Below, in pieces: positions 24,901-35,594 of a stretch of 64,000 bases of DNA. The stretch is taken from positions 1,564,754 through 1,628,753 of the forward strand of contig VZTG01001540.1 of the NCBI GenBank assembly GCA_013397845.1, read 5' to 3'. Position numbers and translations under genes: made by a program. This stretch comes from Melanocharis versteri (Eukaryota; Chordata; Aves; Passeriformes; Melanocharitidae). Position 1 is the stretch's first letter. Every line of letters begins with the position of its first letter. The notes below the pieces were generated by a model. It was not told the DNA's origin, did not search any database, and saw only the letters and a list, made by a program, of their open reading frames with translations.

Positions 24901-26802
24901 CATGAATTAGATTACGAGATAGCTGCCTCAAAACCTCTACGGCCAGAACTGCTAACAGAAATACCATTAGAGGAAAGTGGCACAGACAATCAGAAAAAAA
25001 AAAAAATTTAAAAAAAAGTGCATTACTTTCTGTCCAACAGCTTTTAAAAAGCCAGCATGGCTCTCCCTGAGTGGAATCCAGTCCAAAAATGCAGTGAACA
25101 AGTTTGTCACGGGAAAACATGAGAATTATTTACATCTGTGGTACTCCCATGGCTGGCCAAATTCCTCTCTACACAGACTGAGCTGCATTTACAGAAAGAA
25201 GCACAGTTTTTAACCGTCCTAAAAACAAGGTCAGATGAGGTCACAGTGATAAACACATGTGGGCGTGGGGTGTCACAGCTCTCCGCCACTGCAGTGCACA
25301 GGCTGCAGAGCACACAGTGGCCCTGTGGAGGGGCAGAATCCGCCTTTGCTTTCATGTAATTCCAAAGTGGAGAAATTCTCATATCTGGAAACAAATGCAT
25401 AATTTAACGTCCATACCTCCATATTGTAACAGGAGAATTTAACCTAGACAGAAGCCACACGTGTGAGGACACTGAATATTTTAATCTATATAAAAAATAT
25501 ATGCTTTGCTTAGAAGAAACAGAACAGGCTTGGTAGTAGAGTTGTTTGTTTTGGTATGTTTTACATATTTTATAAAGCCTGATATGAATTTCGAATGTCT
25601 TCAAATCCTTCAATAGTAGTTTTTGATCTCAGTGTTCAACAGTGCTCCACTTTCTAGTATTTCATGAGAACTGATTTTTTGAGCTCAAAAAGGAGTGTGA
25701 AGTTGAGCTTCACTGGGTTGGTTACAATATTCAGAGTACCATGGTTCAGAAGCAGCAGGGTGCTCAAACACTAGTGCTAAAGGCTTAGCTTTGCCTTATA
25801 GATTGGGGTGTATGCTAAAACATGGACCTGAATTGTGTCTCTAAGATAAACCACAGTCTCTCTCCCTCCCTTCCTCTCTCTTTTCTTCATCATTTTCAGA
25901 CAGCTTTCAGAAATACTGTAACTTCTCCTGCTTAAGAAATAAACAATCAAAGCACCTTGAAAACAAAGATGATCTTTTTTCTTAAAATATCATCTGAAAA
26001 ACTCTGAAGCCAATAAACCTCAGAGCACAAAAGCTGCCTTTCTCTTCATCCATCCCGCTGCCCTACTTCACATGTGTTCCCTCAAGTGGGATGGGAATAA
26101 AGTTGCAGCTGGAATCTACAGAATCTACAGTGGTGAAATGGGGGGATTTACCATGTACTTCAGTAGGACCAGAATATTTTTTGGACTGAAGACTTTGAGT
26201 CTTCTTTCCAGAAAGCTTATTTACCCAAACTGAAAAACATGTGGGGGTGAAAAAAAAAAAAGGTAATTTTTCCCCAGAAGATGCTTTAATGTAAATGAAG
26301 CAAGATAAATCTATTTTTATTGAAACCAAATTACTACTAAACTCACAAGGAAGAAAGGTTTTCAGCATATTCTGTCTTTGACACCACTTTTATGATGAGA
26401 ACATGTTATATCATGACAATTGTGTTGACACTGGCTCTTATTAGTTTTTTGGGTTTTTTTTTGTTTAGTTTTGTTTTTCTAAACCAGAAATCAATTGCAC
26501 ATAGATAAGACAAAGACATACAGCAAATGAAATACATTTTTCATTATGCTTTTACAACAAAGTTGGTTTTGGCATGCTAATTTCAGTGAAAGTATGAATA
26601 AATATACGTCATCTATTTTTGGACTTGAGTTGTGCTAAGAGCAAATTATAAATCAGGGCTCAGCCTCAACTACACAGATGGGATCTTATAACACTCCTCT
26701 CTTGTGATATGGGTTCCCCTATAATAGTCCATTCGGGGGCAGGGAACTCAGAGCAGAATAGCTGTTTCATGCAACCTCTTACTCTCTCCTCATCAAAAGC
26801 TG
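21999..26802. other. Unique DNA, no gene seen
   Basis: No recognised gene, RNA or interspersed repeat. A/T runs occur near 24990-25018, and a pyrimidine tract at 25856-25890 is listed separately. A T/G-rich low-complexity patch lies at 26445-26480. Open frames of 60-115 codons overlap in antisense pairs and carry no recognisable domain. Confidence 0.5.
25856..25890. repeat. Polypyrimidine tract
   Basis: About 35 consecutive, uninterrupted pyrimidines rich in CT and CCT units ('tctctctccctcccttcc' then 'tctctcttttcttc'). On either strand it is a homopurine-homopyrimidine stretch of the kind that can form triplex DNA. Confidence 0.7.
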
Positions 26803-27348
26803 TTGAAGCATTTCAGCAGTGCAAGCAGAAGAGCAGAGACTGGTTGGGAAGACAACCAATGTAAAAAACCAATAATTTTTTCAATCTATTTCCCACCACA
26901 ATTTATCAACTTACAGCCATGTGCAGTTGTTCAGATTCACTTTCCTTGGTGGGTGCCCAGGGCAAGATGTGCTGCAGCCCTGCATATCTCCATCCCTGCA
27001 GGCAGGGCTCTGCTCCCCGGCTGTTTTGTGACTCCCTCCCAGGTGGGCAGTAGTAAGCGAAGTTGTGGTTGGCAGATGAAAAGAGCACTGATTGCTGCAG
27101 ACTGTAGGACTTCGTGCCTAAATATTGCTTTCTTGTTCACTGGCATGGTACAGCAGCTGAATGATCACGACATCAATAAGATGCTACCAGTAAAAAGCTG
27201 TACTAAGCGGGGAGAGGGAGAGAGCCTTCCTATAAACATTAAAGGAAAGTACAGCAGAACAGCAGGAAGGAGTCAAGTGTCTTGCACGGTGAAAGAAAAT
27301 TATTGGGAAATGTCCAGTATGTGGACCTACAAAGCAATAAGAAACTGA
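26803..27348 (+). CDS. Longest ORF of the window (181 codons), unrecognised
   Basis: An uninterrupted frame of 181 codons from ATG to TGA, the longest here and somewhat longer than expected by chance from the AT-rich average. The segment is locally richer in GC, which lowers stop frequency, and two minus-strand frames are open over 26906-27146 as well, so composition explains much of the length. The predicted product is Cys/Arg/Ser-rich and basic, with no clear signal peptide, domain or motif that I know. No splice or promoter signal supports it. It may be a chance ORF or part of a non-coding transcript. Confidence 0.12.
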   Translation: MKHFSSASRRAETGWEDNQCKKPIIFSIYFPPQFINLQPCAVVQIHFPWWVPRARCAAALHISIPAGRALLPGCFVTPSQVGSSKRSCGWQMKRALIAADCRTSCLNIAFLFTGMVQQLNDHDINKMLPVKSCTKRGEGESLPINIKGKYSRTAGRSQVSCTVKENYWEMSSMWTYKAIRN

Positions 27349-27718
27349 GGCGGACATTGAGAATTTCTCTGGAATGTTCAAAGAACCACTGCTGGAGAAT
27401 ATATATGAAATTATGCAGAAGTTGTTTTTCCTTTTATAGGTAATGTCAGATATTTAATCCAGCCTAGCGTAGGCATTTACGTACTTCTAGCCCTATGACC
27501 TACATCCCAACTCCACACAGGACTGAGGGCCTCTGAGCTGGGCAAGTGAGGACTAGGATAGTCCAGAAGCAGGGAGTGAGAATGTCTCTGCAAAGAGTCT
27601 CACTTCTCTAGTGCAGGACAGCACTGGGCTGAGGGAATGGCTTCCTTGGAGGAGTCCAAGCAATGCCAGCCTAGCAGCCTAGTTGTTCCTTTGAAGGCAC
27701 CATCCCACAGCTGAGGTT
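27349..27718. other. Unannotated spacer
   Basis: If the minus-strand exon chain ending at 27719 is real, this would be its 3' UTR. I do not see a convincing AATAAA on the minus strand directly downstream, which counts against a terminal exon here. Confidence 0.3.
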
Positions 27719-27840
27719 TCAGAGTATTCCTAAGACCAGCATCAACAGAGTCCACTGCCAGCGATGTGGTACAGCCCCAGCATGGAACTTGCACCTGGAT
27801 CCAGCCCCAAAAGTCCAGGTTGGACACGTCTGTGAAGTGC
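27719..27840 (-). other. Candidate last coding exon of a minus-strand gene (part 4)
   Basis: On the minus strand a pyrimidine-rich tract ending 'tcttttctctgattacag' (AG at 27842-27841) precedes 27840. When joined to the candidate exon at 28175-28025 the split codon is G|GC and the frame stays open for 39 more codons to TGA at 27721-27719. The last residues, 'WTLLMLVLGIL', are hydrophobic, as in a GPI-anchor signal or a short membrane anchor. A second minus frame is also open here, with a start to 'HFTDVSNLDFWGW', but it is out of phase with the preceding segment. Family unknown. Confidence 0.22.
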
Positions 27841-28024
27841 CTGTAATCAGAGAAAAGACAGATCTGTGGTTAAGCTGGTAGTCAGGGACTCACAAATTCC
27901 AAATTCTCCCACAGCCTTCTCAATTGAATTTGAGCAATTCACTTCATCAGTCTGCCCTCTGGTTCCACAGTAAACACTGAAAGAAGATTTTTAATTTTTT
28001 TTTCTTTTTTTTTAACCTGGTTAC

Positions 28025-28175
28025 CTGGTCTTTGAGAGCCCAAGGTCTTCAGGATGCTCTTCAGACGTTTTCCCACTTGCAGGTATGTGGTGTGCTCATA
28101 CAGGAGAGGGATTGAGGCTTTCAGACTCTCCTGTACCATAAATATGTAATAGTTGCTGAAACCTAAAAGATCACA
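28025..28175 (-). other. Candidate internal exon of a minus-strand gene (part 3)
   Basis: Minus-strand acceptor 'cttatctttgctttcag' ends at 28176 and a donor 'CCAG|GTAACC' follows 28025. The 151 bases are open in only one frame, beginning with a whole TGT codon: 50 codons plus one base. The peptide begins 'CDLLGFSNYYIFMVQESL' and includes 'YLQVGKRLKSILKTLG', a mix of hydrophobic and basic residues that looks protein-like, but I cannot place it in a family. The intron to part 4 would be 184 bases, a common length for short avian introns. Confidence 0.25.
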
Positions 28176-30784
28176 CTGAAAGCAAAGATAAGATGACATA
28201 AGTTAAAGGTCAAGAAGCTTTTCCAGAAAAGTAAATATTCCAGAAGCTATATAACTTGCTTTTTGTTAAACTAAATATTATCTCTTTCTCGTTTTGAGAG
28301 GATTAAATGTGGGTTCTAAAAATTCTAAATATTTACAGACTGACTGCCTGAGAGAGCAGCAAAATGCATGTATACAGAAGTCCTTCAAACATTATCCTTC
28401 GTTAATATCTCTACTAAAGTATCATCTGGAAACATACAAATAAAATCAGGGCTTGGCAATACTGTGTACAAGACTTTGTAACAAGGACATTCTTGTAGTC
28501 AAAAGGGAAGCACTTCTGTCTTTGTGCTGTTTATCAAGGCCATTCAGAACTTGAGATAACTCCAGCAGAATGTAGTTCTTATACCCTGATTCAAAGAGGT
28601 TTTTATTGCAGAATCAGCAGTCTAGGGCCAGGACTTACAGCTGAGCACTGTCATTTTATTCACCAGAGAACAACGGGAGAGACACAAAATCATGCTCAAG
28701 TATTCTAGACAGTTACACTTAAAAATAGGAAAGAAATTCCCTGCACACACTGTGGCTTTCATTGGTTATAAATATTTCCAATGGTCTGCAAGTGTAACTG
28801 TGAAGTACAAAAAGGATCTAACACAGCATTTTAACACCTTTACAAATGAAAGAGGCATGCATTTCCTCTCCTGCCGGTTTTTCTTATTTCGTTTTTAATC
28901 TATTTTGCCTTTACCGCTATGAAGCTCTCAGATAATTTCCCCTTCTCTGAAGGCTAGTGTCAGTAAAAATATGTGTAGTCAAATTTTTTGCTCCTGAGCT
29001 TTTCAGTATCAGAGTAGCTCACGGGAGCATCTAGATATTGCAGCAAGGCTGGATATGGTGTTTCAAGCACTTGGAATTATTTTTGCCTCAAATTGCACTT
29101 CTCTGTATTAAATCGTTTGAGGTCATCCATAAACACCCAAGCGTTTAAATCAGATTATTAACTTCCTATGCCTTCCTTAGTGCTGACAAAAATTTTCACA
29201 TGTTCCACACACAAAGCTTGCAGCATTCCTTCACCTACTTTATGGAAACTATATCACTGTTCGAAGCCCTAGAGCAAACCCCATTGGGTTTCCAAATTTA
29301 GCCACAACTCAATCAGTTGAGAATCCTTTTGCTCAGAGACAAAAAAACAAATGGGGACTCCTTACTAAAAGGTCAATAGTCCTGGCTTTGGTTTGTGTCG
29401 TCTCCAGTTGCACACAAGTGAAGAAGGAAGAGAGAGCTATTGAAGAAAGAGACTGCTGAAAAAAAGATGAAACTCCATCAATTCAAGTCCACCTCACTTC
29501 TGTTCTGATGGGATTGAACTGTTAATACTGGGGAATTTCCTCAATATTAGTCCAACCTTGTCCAAGAAAACTTAAGAACCAAGGACCTGGAGTTGGAAAC
29601 TTGGCTTTTTTTTCCCCTAGACATGGTTATTCTATGTAAATCTGCATCATTTTCTCTAAATCCTCTCGTATAATGTAGAGGAAATAATCTGTGCTACCAT
29701 ATCTGTGACCTGTTTTTTTGCCCTCTTGATAAAAATTTAGCATCTTAATAAAAAGCAGGCACACCAGAGGAGAAATAGGACCTATTGGGCTCTCCAGGGA
29801 CTGAAAATGCTACATTTAAGGATTTATCTTTTCAAGAAAACTGTACTTATTGTTCCTTCTGAGCTGTCCTGGTCAAGAACAGGAGGTGGCAGGAAATCAT
29901 TAGTCGAAGGATACATATGGGTCATAGGCGGTATTTTTGAACTATACCATTAAAATACTTTGAACTATTTTGAAAACATTTTGGGGAGCTGAAGTACAAT
30001 TGTGCAAGTGCAAGATTCTCTAGGCTGACAGCATCCTGCTCCCTCTCCCTTCCCATTTAGGCACTGACAACCATCACTTTAGATCATTACTCAGTCTAGC
30101 CTGTTTTCTCTGTCAGCATTAAAAGCCTCCTCTTTGCTCACTTTTCCTCTGTAGAACTTCCTATTATCACATCACTAATACAAGATCACTGACAGCAAAA
30201 CCTCCCAAACACTGCTATGAATACCACTCTTTTATCTTTTTTATCCTGCTATGGGAAATAATATACTGCGGCCATTTTAAAAAGCACCTTTGTTGTCAGA
30301 CTGGGTCTTTCAAAGGAATCATCAATTTATTCATTGGCAGTATATTTTATAATACAATTTCTATGTTCTGGAATAGTGTATAGGCCTATTTAATTTTTTC
30401 AAGATGCTGACTGAATAATTATACTAAGCAAATAATTACTATACCAAGCATATGCCATCTGTAGGATGTGATGCAAAATTCACTTCTTTGTTTACCACTG
30501 TTCTTTCTAACTAACTGCTTCTATTGTGTGACCCTTTCTTCACCCCATTCAGATAACGGAGACTTTTAAACTGCAGAAAAGATGGGTACAAAAGCTTTCA
30601 GGGTACAGTGACTTCTCTAGATGCAGAACTCTGCTTGTTAGGCAACGATGTTTCTTTGTAGATATCTGCATGAACAAATCTCTGCTTGTATGAATGTTTT
30701 ACAGAGGAGCAGCAGGAGGCATGGATGTGGTACAATCACTGCAATAGGTCTGAAAATTTCATAAAAACCCTCAGCTTCATCTAC
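28176..30784. other. Unique DNA between candidate exons
   Basis: No transposable element or RNA gene recognised. If the exon chain is real this is a 2.6-kb intron, possibly hiding exons I failed to see. Confidence 0.4.
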
Positions 30785-30883
30785 CTGGCCTTCTTTTGAA
30801 GCTGTATGTTTTACAAGTACAGGAGGATTCCATTTCTTAGTCAAGATTCCAAAGTACCCTTTCAGATGCACACACCATAGTGC
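30785..30883 (-). other. Candidate internal exon of a minus-strand gene (part 2)
   Basis: The minus strand shows an acceptor-like 'ctttctatctccaaag' ending at 30884 and a donor 'CCAG|GTAGAT' after 30785. The 99 bases read as exactly 33 codons in phase 0/0, beginning 'ALWCVHLKGYFGILTKKW'. Without the splice the same frame continues to a stop near 30638, so the donor is a choice rather than a necessity. The acceptor tract is weaker than those of parts 1, 3 and 4. Family unknown. Confidence 0.17.
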
Positions 30884-31198
30884 CTTTGGAGATAGAAAGT
30901 TAAATCTCTGCTACTTGGTAGAGGTTGGGGACATCTAACAAGGGTGGATTGGAAATTGTGCCATAAACTTTAGTGACAATCATAACAAAAGGGTTGGAGA
31001 GGAACCTGCATGGGTTTCATAACATATTTTGTAGGATCAAGACCTGCAGTGGTGAAGAATGGCCATAGCTTTAAACTGAACATCATTAATGATGCTGAAC
31101 ATCCTTAATTCCAACCTGGAAATAACTAGAATGAACAAACAAGGAATCCCAAGGGAGTACTTCCATAGTACTTTGAGGAGTAGAACAAGACAGATTAC

Positions 31199-31348
31199 CT
31201 TCGTGTAAGCAATACTCATGATCGGTCCCTGAAATGCTCCTTCCTCAGGAATGCATCCTGCATTTGAGCACAAGTGCAATCTCTGGCTGGGATACTCTGC
31301 ACTTTGTTGTTCTACAAATACAGTTATTTGCAGAAAAGAAGGCGCTCT
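31199..31348 (-). other. Candidate exon of a minus-strand gene (part 1)
   Basis: On the minus strand the tract 'tgtttgcttacatattcag' ends at 31349 and a donor 'GAAG|GTAATC' follows 31199. The 150 bases are exactly 50 codons in phase 0/0, starting 'RAPSFLQITVFVEQQS' and containing two cysteines in 'LCSNAGCIPEEG'. It holds three CpGs. The frame is part of a 117-codon unspliced ORF (31390-31037), so openness alone is not decisive. The acceptor lies 57 bases from the start of the solo LTR at 31407. Family unknown. Confidence 0.25.
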
Positions 31349-31530
31349 CTGAATATGTAAGCAAACACAAAAATATACAAGAGCTGTCACAAAATAGGAA
31401 AGTATTTGTCCTAGGTTAAAAATAGGTTTATTCTACCACCACCTCCACAGCCGTTAAAACAGCTGGGGCATTGTTATCTCCTGCTATCCAGGGGCCCATT
31501 GTCTCTGCTAATGGGCCATTAAGAACCCAC

Positions 31531-31548
31531 CACGTGACTCATGAGTCA
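31531..31548 (+). promoter_or_regulatory. E-box overlapping back-to-back AP-1 sites in LTR U3
   Basis: CACGTG (31531-31536) overlaps TGACTCA (31535-31541), which is followed without a gap by TGAGTCA (31542-31548). The last 14 bases form a perfect palindrome. TGACTCA/TGAGTCA are consensus AP-1 (FOS/JUN) sites, and CACGTGAC also matches MYC/USF/TFE-type E-boxes. The cluster lies about 60 bases upstream of the LTR TATA box, where U3 enhancers sit. Confidence 0.6.
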
Positions 31549-31607
31549 TCTCATCCCATTGTAAGAGGCTCCACCCAGGGGGGAGGAGCCAAGCATTCCC
31601 AACTGAA

Positions 31608-31613
31608 TATAAG
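31608..31613 (+). promoter_or_regulatory. LTR TATA box
   Basis: TATAAG in 'ctgaatataagctgg', about 200 bases before the LTR poly(A) signal. Start of transcription would be expected near 31640. Confidence 0.6.
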
Positions 31614-31809
31614 CTGGACTCTGGGACTGTACAGTACCTCCTAGCTCTGGCCTCTTGGAGGACAAGAGCTTTCACTGGACCATCAGGACCTTTCTTTCTA
31701 CCCGATCAGCGCTTCAGAGAACTGTTTCGTCTGGACTGCTACCACCACCCTGAACAGGGTGGCAGGTTGTATTCTGACTCTGTCAGTGGGTACTGTTGTT
31801 GTTTATATT

Positions 31810-31815
31810 AATAAA
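31810..31815 (+). terminator. LTR polyadenylation signal
   Basis: AATAAA in 'tatattaataaagaactg', downstream of the TATA box and followed by T-rich sequence ('gttactctttttcctc'), as expected for the R/U5 part of an LTR. Confidence 0.65.
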
Positions 31816-31962
31816 GAACTGTTACTCTTTTTCCTCATATCATTGCCTAAAAGCTCCTTAATTTCAGAATTATATTAATTCGGAGGGAAGGGGGGTGCAT
31901 TTTCTCTTCCAAGGGAGGCTCCTGCCTTCCTTAGCAGACTCCTGTCTTTTCAAACCAAGACA

Positions 31963-34900
31963 GTGTTTAAAATGGATGACAATTCCCATGGCCAGGCTGT
32001 GCAATTATTTGAGCAGTCTCCCCACTTTTAGCATATGTATCACATTTGTTGCTGCGCCCAAACTTGAAGTGTACCATCACTCCATAGCCTGATTCCCAAG
32101 TGTGGAAGAAATCAGTTGAAGTCTGTCTCACATCATCCTTTCTACCAATCAGTCAGCTGCAAGAAGACTCCAGGAGAAGGACCAGTCTGCTGCAATACCC
32201 CTCAAAGGGCATATTTTTGTCACTGTGGTAGATACATCAGTGCACAGGGTAATGTGCTAATTGCCCCTGAGCAACATGAGAGCTGGAGACTGATGGATAA
32301 ACACCAGCAATCCCACGACTCACTTCCCTGAAGCAGAGAAGAAAAGGGTAAGGAACATTTTAGAGAAAGCCTAGCCCGTATTTTGGGACTATCATATCTC
32401 TTTCAGAAATCAAGACGTGTATCTTCCCCACAAGCCTGCAGAAGTGCCTACCCCCACAGATGAGAAACTCCCTGCCCCACTGTGCCTGCATGGTTTGTGA
32501 AAGGAGCACAGTCTGAACAGGAGCTAGCCATTGCCACATTACAGGGTGAATAGACTCTCATACATGCATATTTATATGCTTCCAATCCTTCTAAACAATT
32601 TACATTTCCAAGCCTCTATAAAAGTAATCGTTTTACGCTGGCTTTGCATGAATGACGATAACAAACAAATAGTCATTTCTATCACTATAAGTTTTAAAAT
32701 ATAACCTTATAGCACATGAACAATGTGCCTGGTTGCACTTTCAGAGATTACTACCAGCGTATCTTTTACATTCTTCAAGCGAGATGTGAAAATCATGTGG
32801 AAACTTTAAAAGCTCACATTGAATTACTTGATTTATGTTCTTCCACATACATTAATTTTTAGTACCATGCAAATATTTCTATTGGCACAGTATGCTCTGC
32901 TCTGGAGAATTTAACTGGATTCACAAATTGTTACAATATCCCTCTGTTAATTTAGTTCTTTCACAGTATATATTAATGGATGATTATCTTGTAAGAAAAG
33001 ATAAAATAAGCGTAGCTTGGAAATTAGATAAAGGTCTGTGACCATTATAGCATTGAAATACTGAAAAAAACTTGAGATAGGTTTTTAGTCTGACTACTCC
33101 TAGCTACTCGTAGACTTTCATCAGGTTTTATGGAGGGGATTTTGCACATATAGTGACATTGGCTGCAAAGCATTGGTCTGGACCCATTGATCCAAATAGA
33201 TCTCTTCTGTATCTATGTTCCAATAAAAATGCTGTAAAAATAGCGATAACAGCAAAAAAATGCAAGGCTGCAAGTATCTCTGCCTTTTTTTTACTGCATA
33301 TAAAAACTCCTCCTTACAAATAACTAAACGTTCTGAGACAAATACTGTTAAGTTTCAAGATTCTTGGTTCCAGTGAAAATAGAATTTAAAATATTTTAAA
33401 AGAGCAGCCTTTTTCTCCAAGCAAGGAATAAACAGACGATATTTGTTAAGCCTTTTTATCCAATGTAACAAAGTTTTTGCCCTTCTGGTTTAGTTTAATT
33501 TTTGTTCTTTCCACCAAACAGGATGAGCTCAAAGCAGTCAAGCATGTATAAAGGTTAAAACACCCTTGAAAGGCTACCCTGTTCTTGCTTATAGTCTCCT
33601 CCCACAGCTCACAAGCCCTGCCTCTTCGCCTCTTTAGTATTGGTTTTAGGTGTCCAGGATCTCTGCATATTCCTTTTAAGTTTCCGAAGTGGAAAATGAA
33701 AGTGTCAGAAAGGAACCAGGCTAAGGAGAACCTTGCAAACAGACAGGTTTTTTTTCAAATATTTATTTTTCTCATCTTGAGGCCTCCAGGTATGTTTGAT
33801 TTAAGGCACTGAAAGAGCAATCATTCCAGCAGGTAGAAACTTTTTCACTAAGCAAACAAGCATAAGGGTTAGAACATTAGAACCTTAAAAGTGCTCATGT
33901 TGCATCACGCTTGGTGTTACTTAAAACTTTCCTGCTAACTAGCTCATATGAGTTTCCAAGTCAGCTGAGCAATCTCCCAGATATTTTTGTGACATTTTAC
34001 TAGCGGCTCTGATAAATAAATGGATCTCATTAGAAAGTGGGTGCTGATTTCTGGTGATAACTTTTGCTAGGTTGAGAGACATCTGCAAATATAATCTATT
34101 GACTTATTTTTGTACAAAACCTGCTCTGCATACACACATGCTTTGTTCAAATAAAAGCTATTGAGACATATGTATTCAGACCTTGGTTGCAGAATTGTGC
34201 AAGTGTCTTTTTAAAGGCTAAATAAAGGTCTTTGCATATAGTGGGCACATGAAAATGTCCTGAGGGACTGCATGATGTGTTTTAGCAACACCACCCCAAG
34301 AAAAGGCATGAGTAGCCTACAGCCGAAGCCCTTTGAATAATTTATCTGGAAGATCATTGAGAAAAATGAGTGGGAAGCATGTGAAAAAAATCCTATAAAA
34401 GCTCCCTGTTAAGGGAATGAAAGCATAGTTGTTCCAGGAGCAATAATGGTACTGGTGCCCTCCAGTAACATGGAAGACATTGCAACCCATGGTCCACAAT
34501 GTCAAAAATATTTAATGTATTCTGGGGTTTTTTTGTAAGGAAGAGATATATTTCATAGTTATGGTACACCAAGCTCTTACATAGAAACAGAGGCAGGAGT
34601 TCTTCACTTTTCAGTGATACTAGAAGCTAGCAGGATGAGCTTATTAAATCTCAGGCCCCCCAAAACTGTTGAACCTTCACATCTCTGGTTGCCATCTTCA
34701 TCCCACAGTCTTTCTCAATTAACTCCAGCTCTTCAATGTTTCAGTGTTACTGCCAGGGAAGTAGCAAATTATTGCAGAATCCAACCCAGTGTAACCCTTT
34801 TCGAAAATTCTCTGCTATTGTCAGCTAAAGCTGTGCAAAACCTGTTGTAAAAATTCGAAGCCGTAAGCACTCACCCCATACATTCCTATCAACTCAAAAA

Positions 34901-35350
34901 TCTGGACCACTTTTAGAGAAAACATACCAACTCCTTGAGAACTTTGCCCATCCAGGAGAGTGTCAGACTGAATAGGAGCCCAGGAAGCCAGTAAAGAGGA
35001 TATCCAACAGAGATCTGAAAGACTGAGAAGATAACAGTAGCCCATTCTGTGGCTGCAGAGAAGGCAGAGTGCAGGGCAGCCCAAATTGCTCTGACTCATG
35101 CCCAAAGCTGGAACAATTCTCTGAACCTGAGAGACTTGGTGGCGAACAGTTTGACAAGTCACCTTTTATTACCACACCTGATGATGTGCCTTAAGAACGT
35201 GGCCAACATCTCCACTCTTGAGTCACCATCCTCCCAGTGAGACACTGGTCTCTCGATGAATGTTTCAGAAAGAGCCATTACTTCTTCATTACACCGTTAT
35301 ACCTTTTTTCTTGAAATTTCATTATTTTTGGACTTCTATCATACTACTAA
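31963..35350. other. Unique DNA, no gene seen
   Basis: No recognised repeat. On the minus strand 35162-34821 stays open in three frames at once; one frame without ATG encodes a hydrophobic stretch ('SVGYPLYWLPGLLFSLTL') before a 'TTG|GTATGT' donor-like site. I could not link it to a family and consider it a composition effect. Confidence 0.45.
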
Positions 35351-35437
35351 TACATATACACACACACACACGTATACAAATATGTGTATGCATATATATG
35401 TGTATATATATACACATACATATATATGAATATATAT
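35351..35437. repeat. CA/TA compound microsatellite with a 22-bp palindrome
   Basis: A (CA)n run is followed by mixed TA/TG/CA repeats. Bases 35397-35418 form a perfect 22-bp palindrome: arms 'tatgtg' and 'cacata' around a 10-base TA core. Such sequences can extrude cruciforms. Confidence 0.85.
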
Positions 35438-35557
35438 TTTCACTAGTGGACCTACATCCTAGTCTGCCAAAGAGTGGAGCAGGACAAGAGCATTAGTGCT
35501 GTCTGTGCTTGTATGAGTGCTTGAAGTGTCTTTTAAAATAGGAATCAATTGCTTTAT

Positions 35558-35594
35558 GTTTTGTTGTTTTGTTTTGTTGTTTTGTTGTTTTTTT
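35558..35594. repeat. TTTTG/TTG low-complexity repeat
   Basis: Repeated 'ttttg' and 'ttg' units ending in a seven-T run. It precedes a 105-codon open frame (35569-35886) whose first residues read this repeat, so that frame is not convincing. Confidence 0.8.

Larger units (their letters stand above)
31407..31962 (+). mobile_element. Solo LTR of an avian endogenous retrovirus (ERVL-like)
   Basis: The element starts 'TGTCCTAGGTT' and ends 'AACCAAGACA', imperfect inverted TG...CA termini. It is flanked by gtatt (31402-31406) and gtgtt (31963-31967), a 5-bp target duplication with one mismatch. Inside are a U3 enhancer with CACGTG overlapping two AP-1 sites (31531-31548), an inverted repeat around a GC-rich box (31567-31590), a TATAAG box (31608-31613) and an AATAAA signal (31810-31815). 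The 'tgtcctgg'-like start and 5-bp duplication fit avian class III (ERVL) LTRs. There is no internal gag/pol/env, so recombination between two LTRs most likely left this single copy. Both promoter and poly(A) signals still read as intact. Confidence 0.9.

Noticed and set aside
33165..33232. Additional CR1 relic ('tggacccattgatccaaata')
   Set aside because: Only a loose resemblance to a CR1 tail, with no terminal octamer.
34821..35162. Minus-strand frames with a membrane-helix-like stretch and a donor-like site
   Set aside because: Three frames are open at once, the hydrophobic frame has no ATG, and I could not tie it to any transporter or receptor family.
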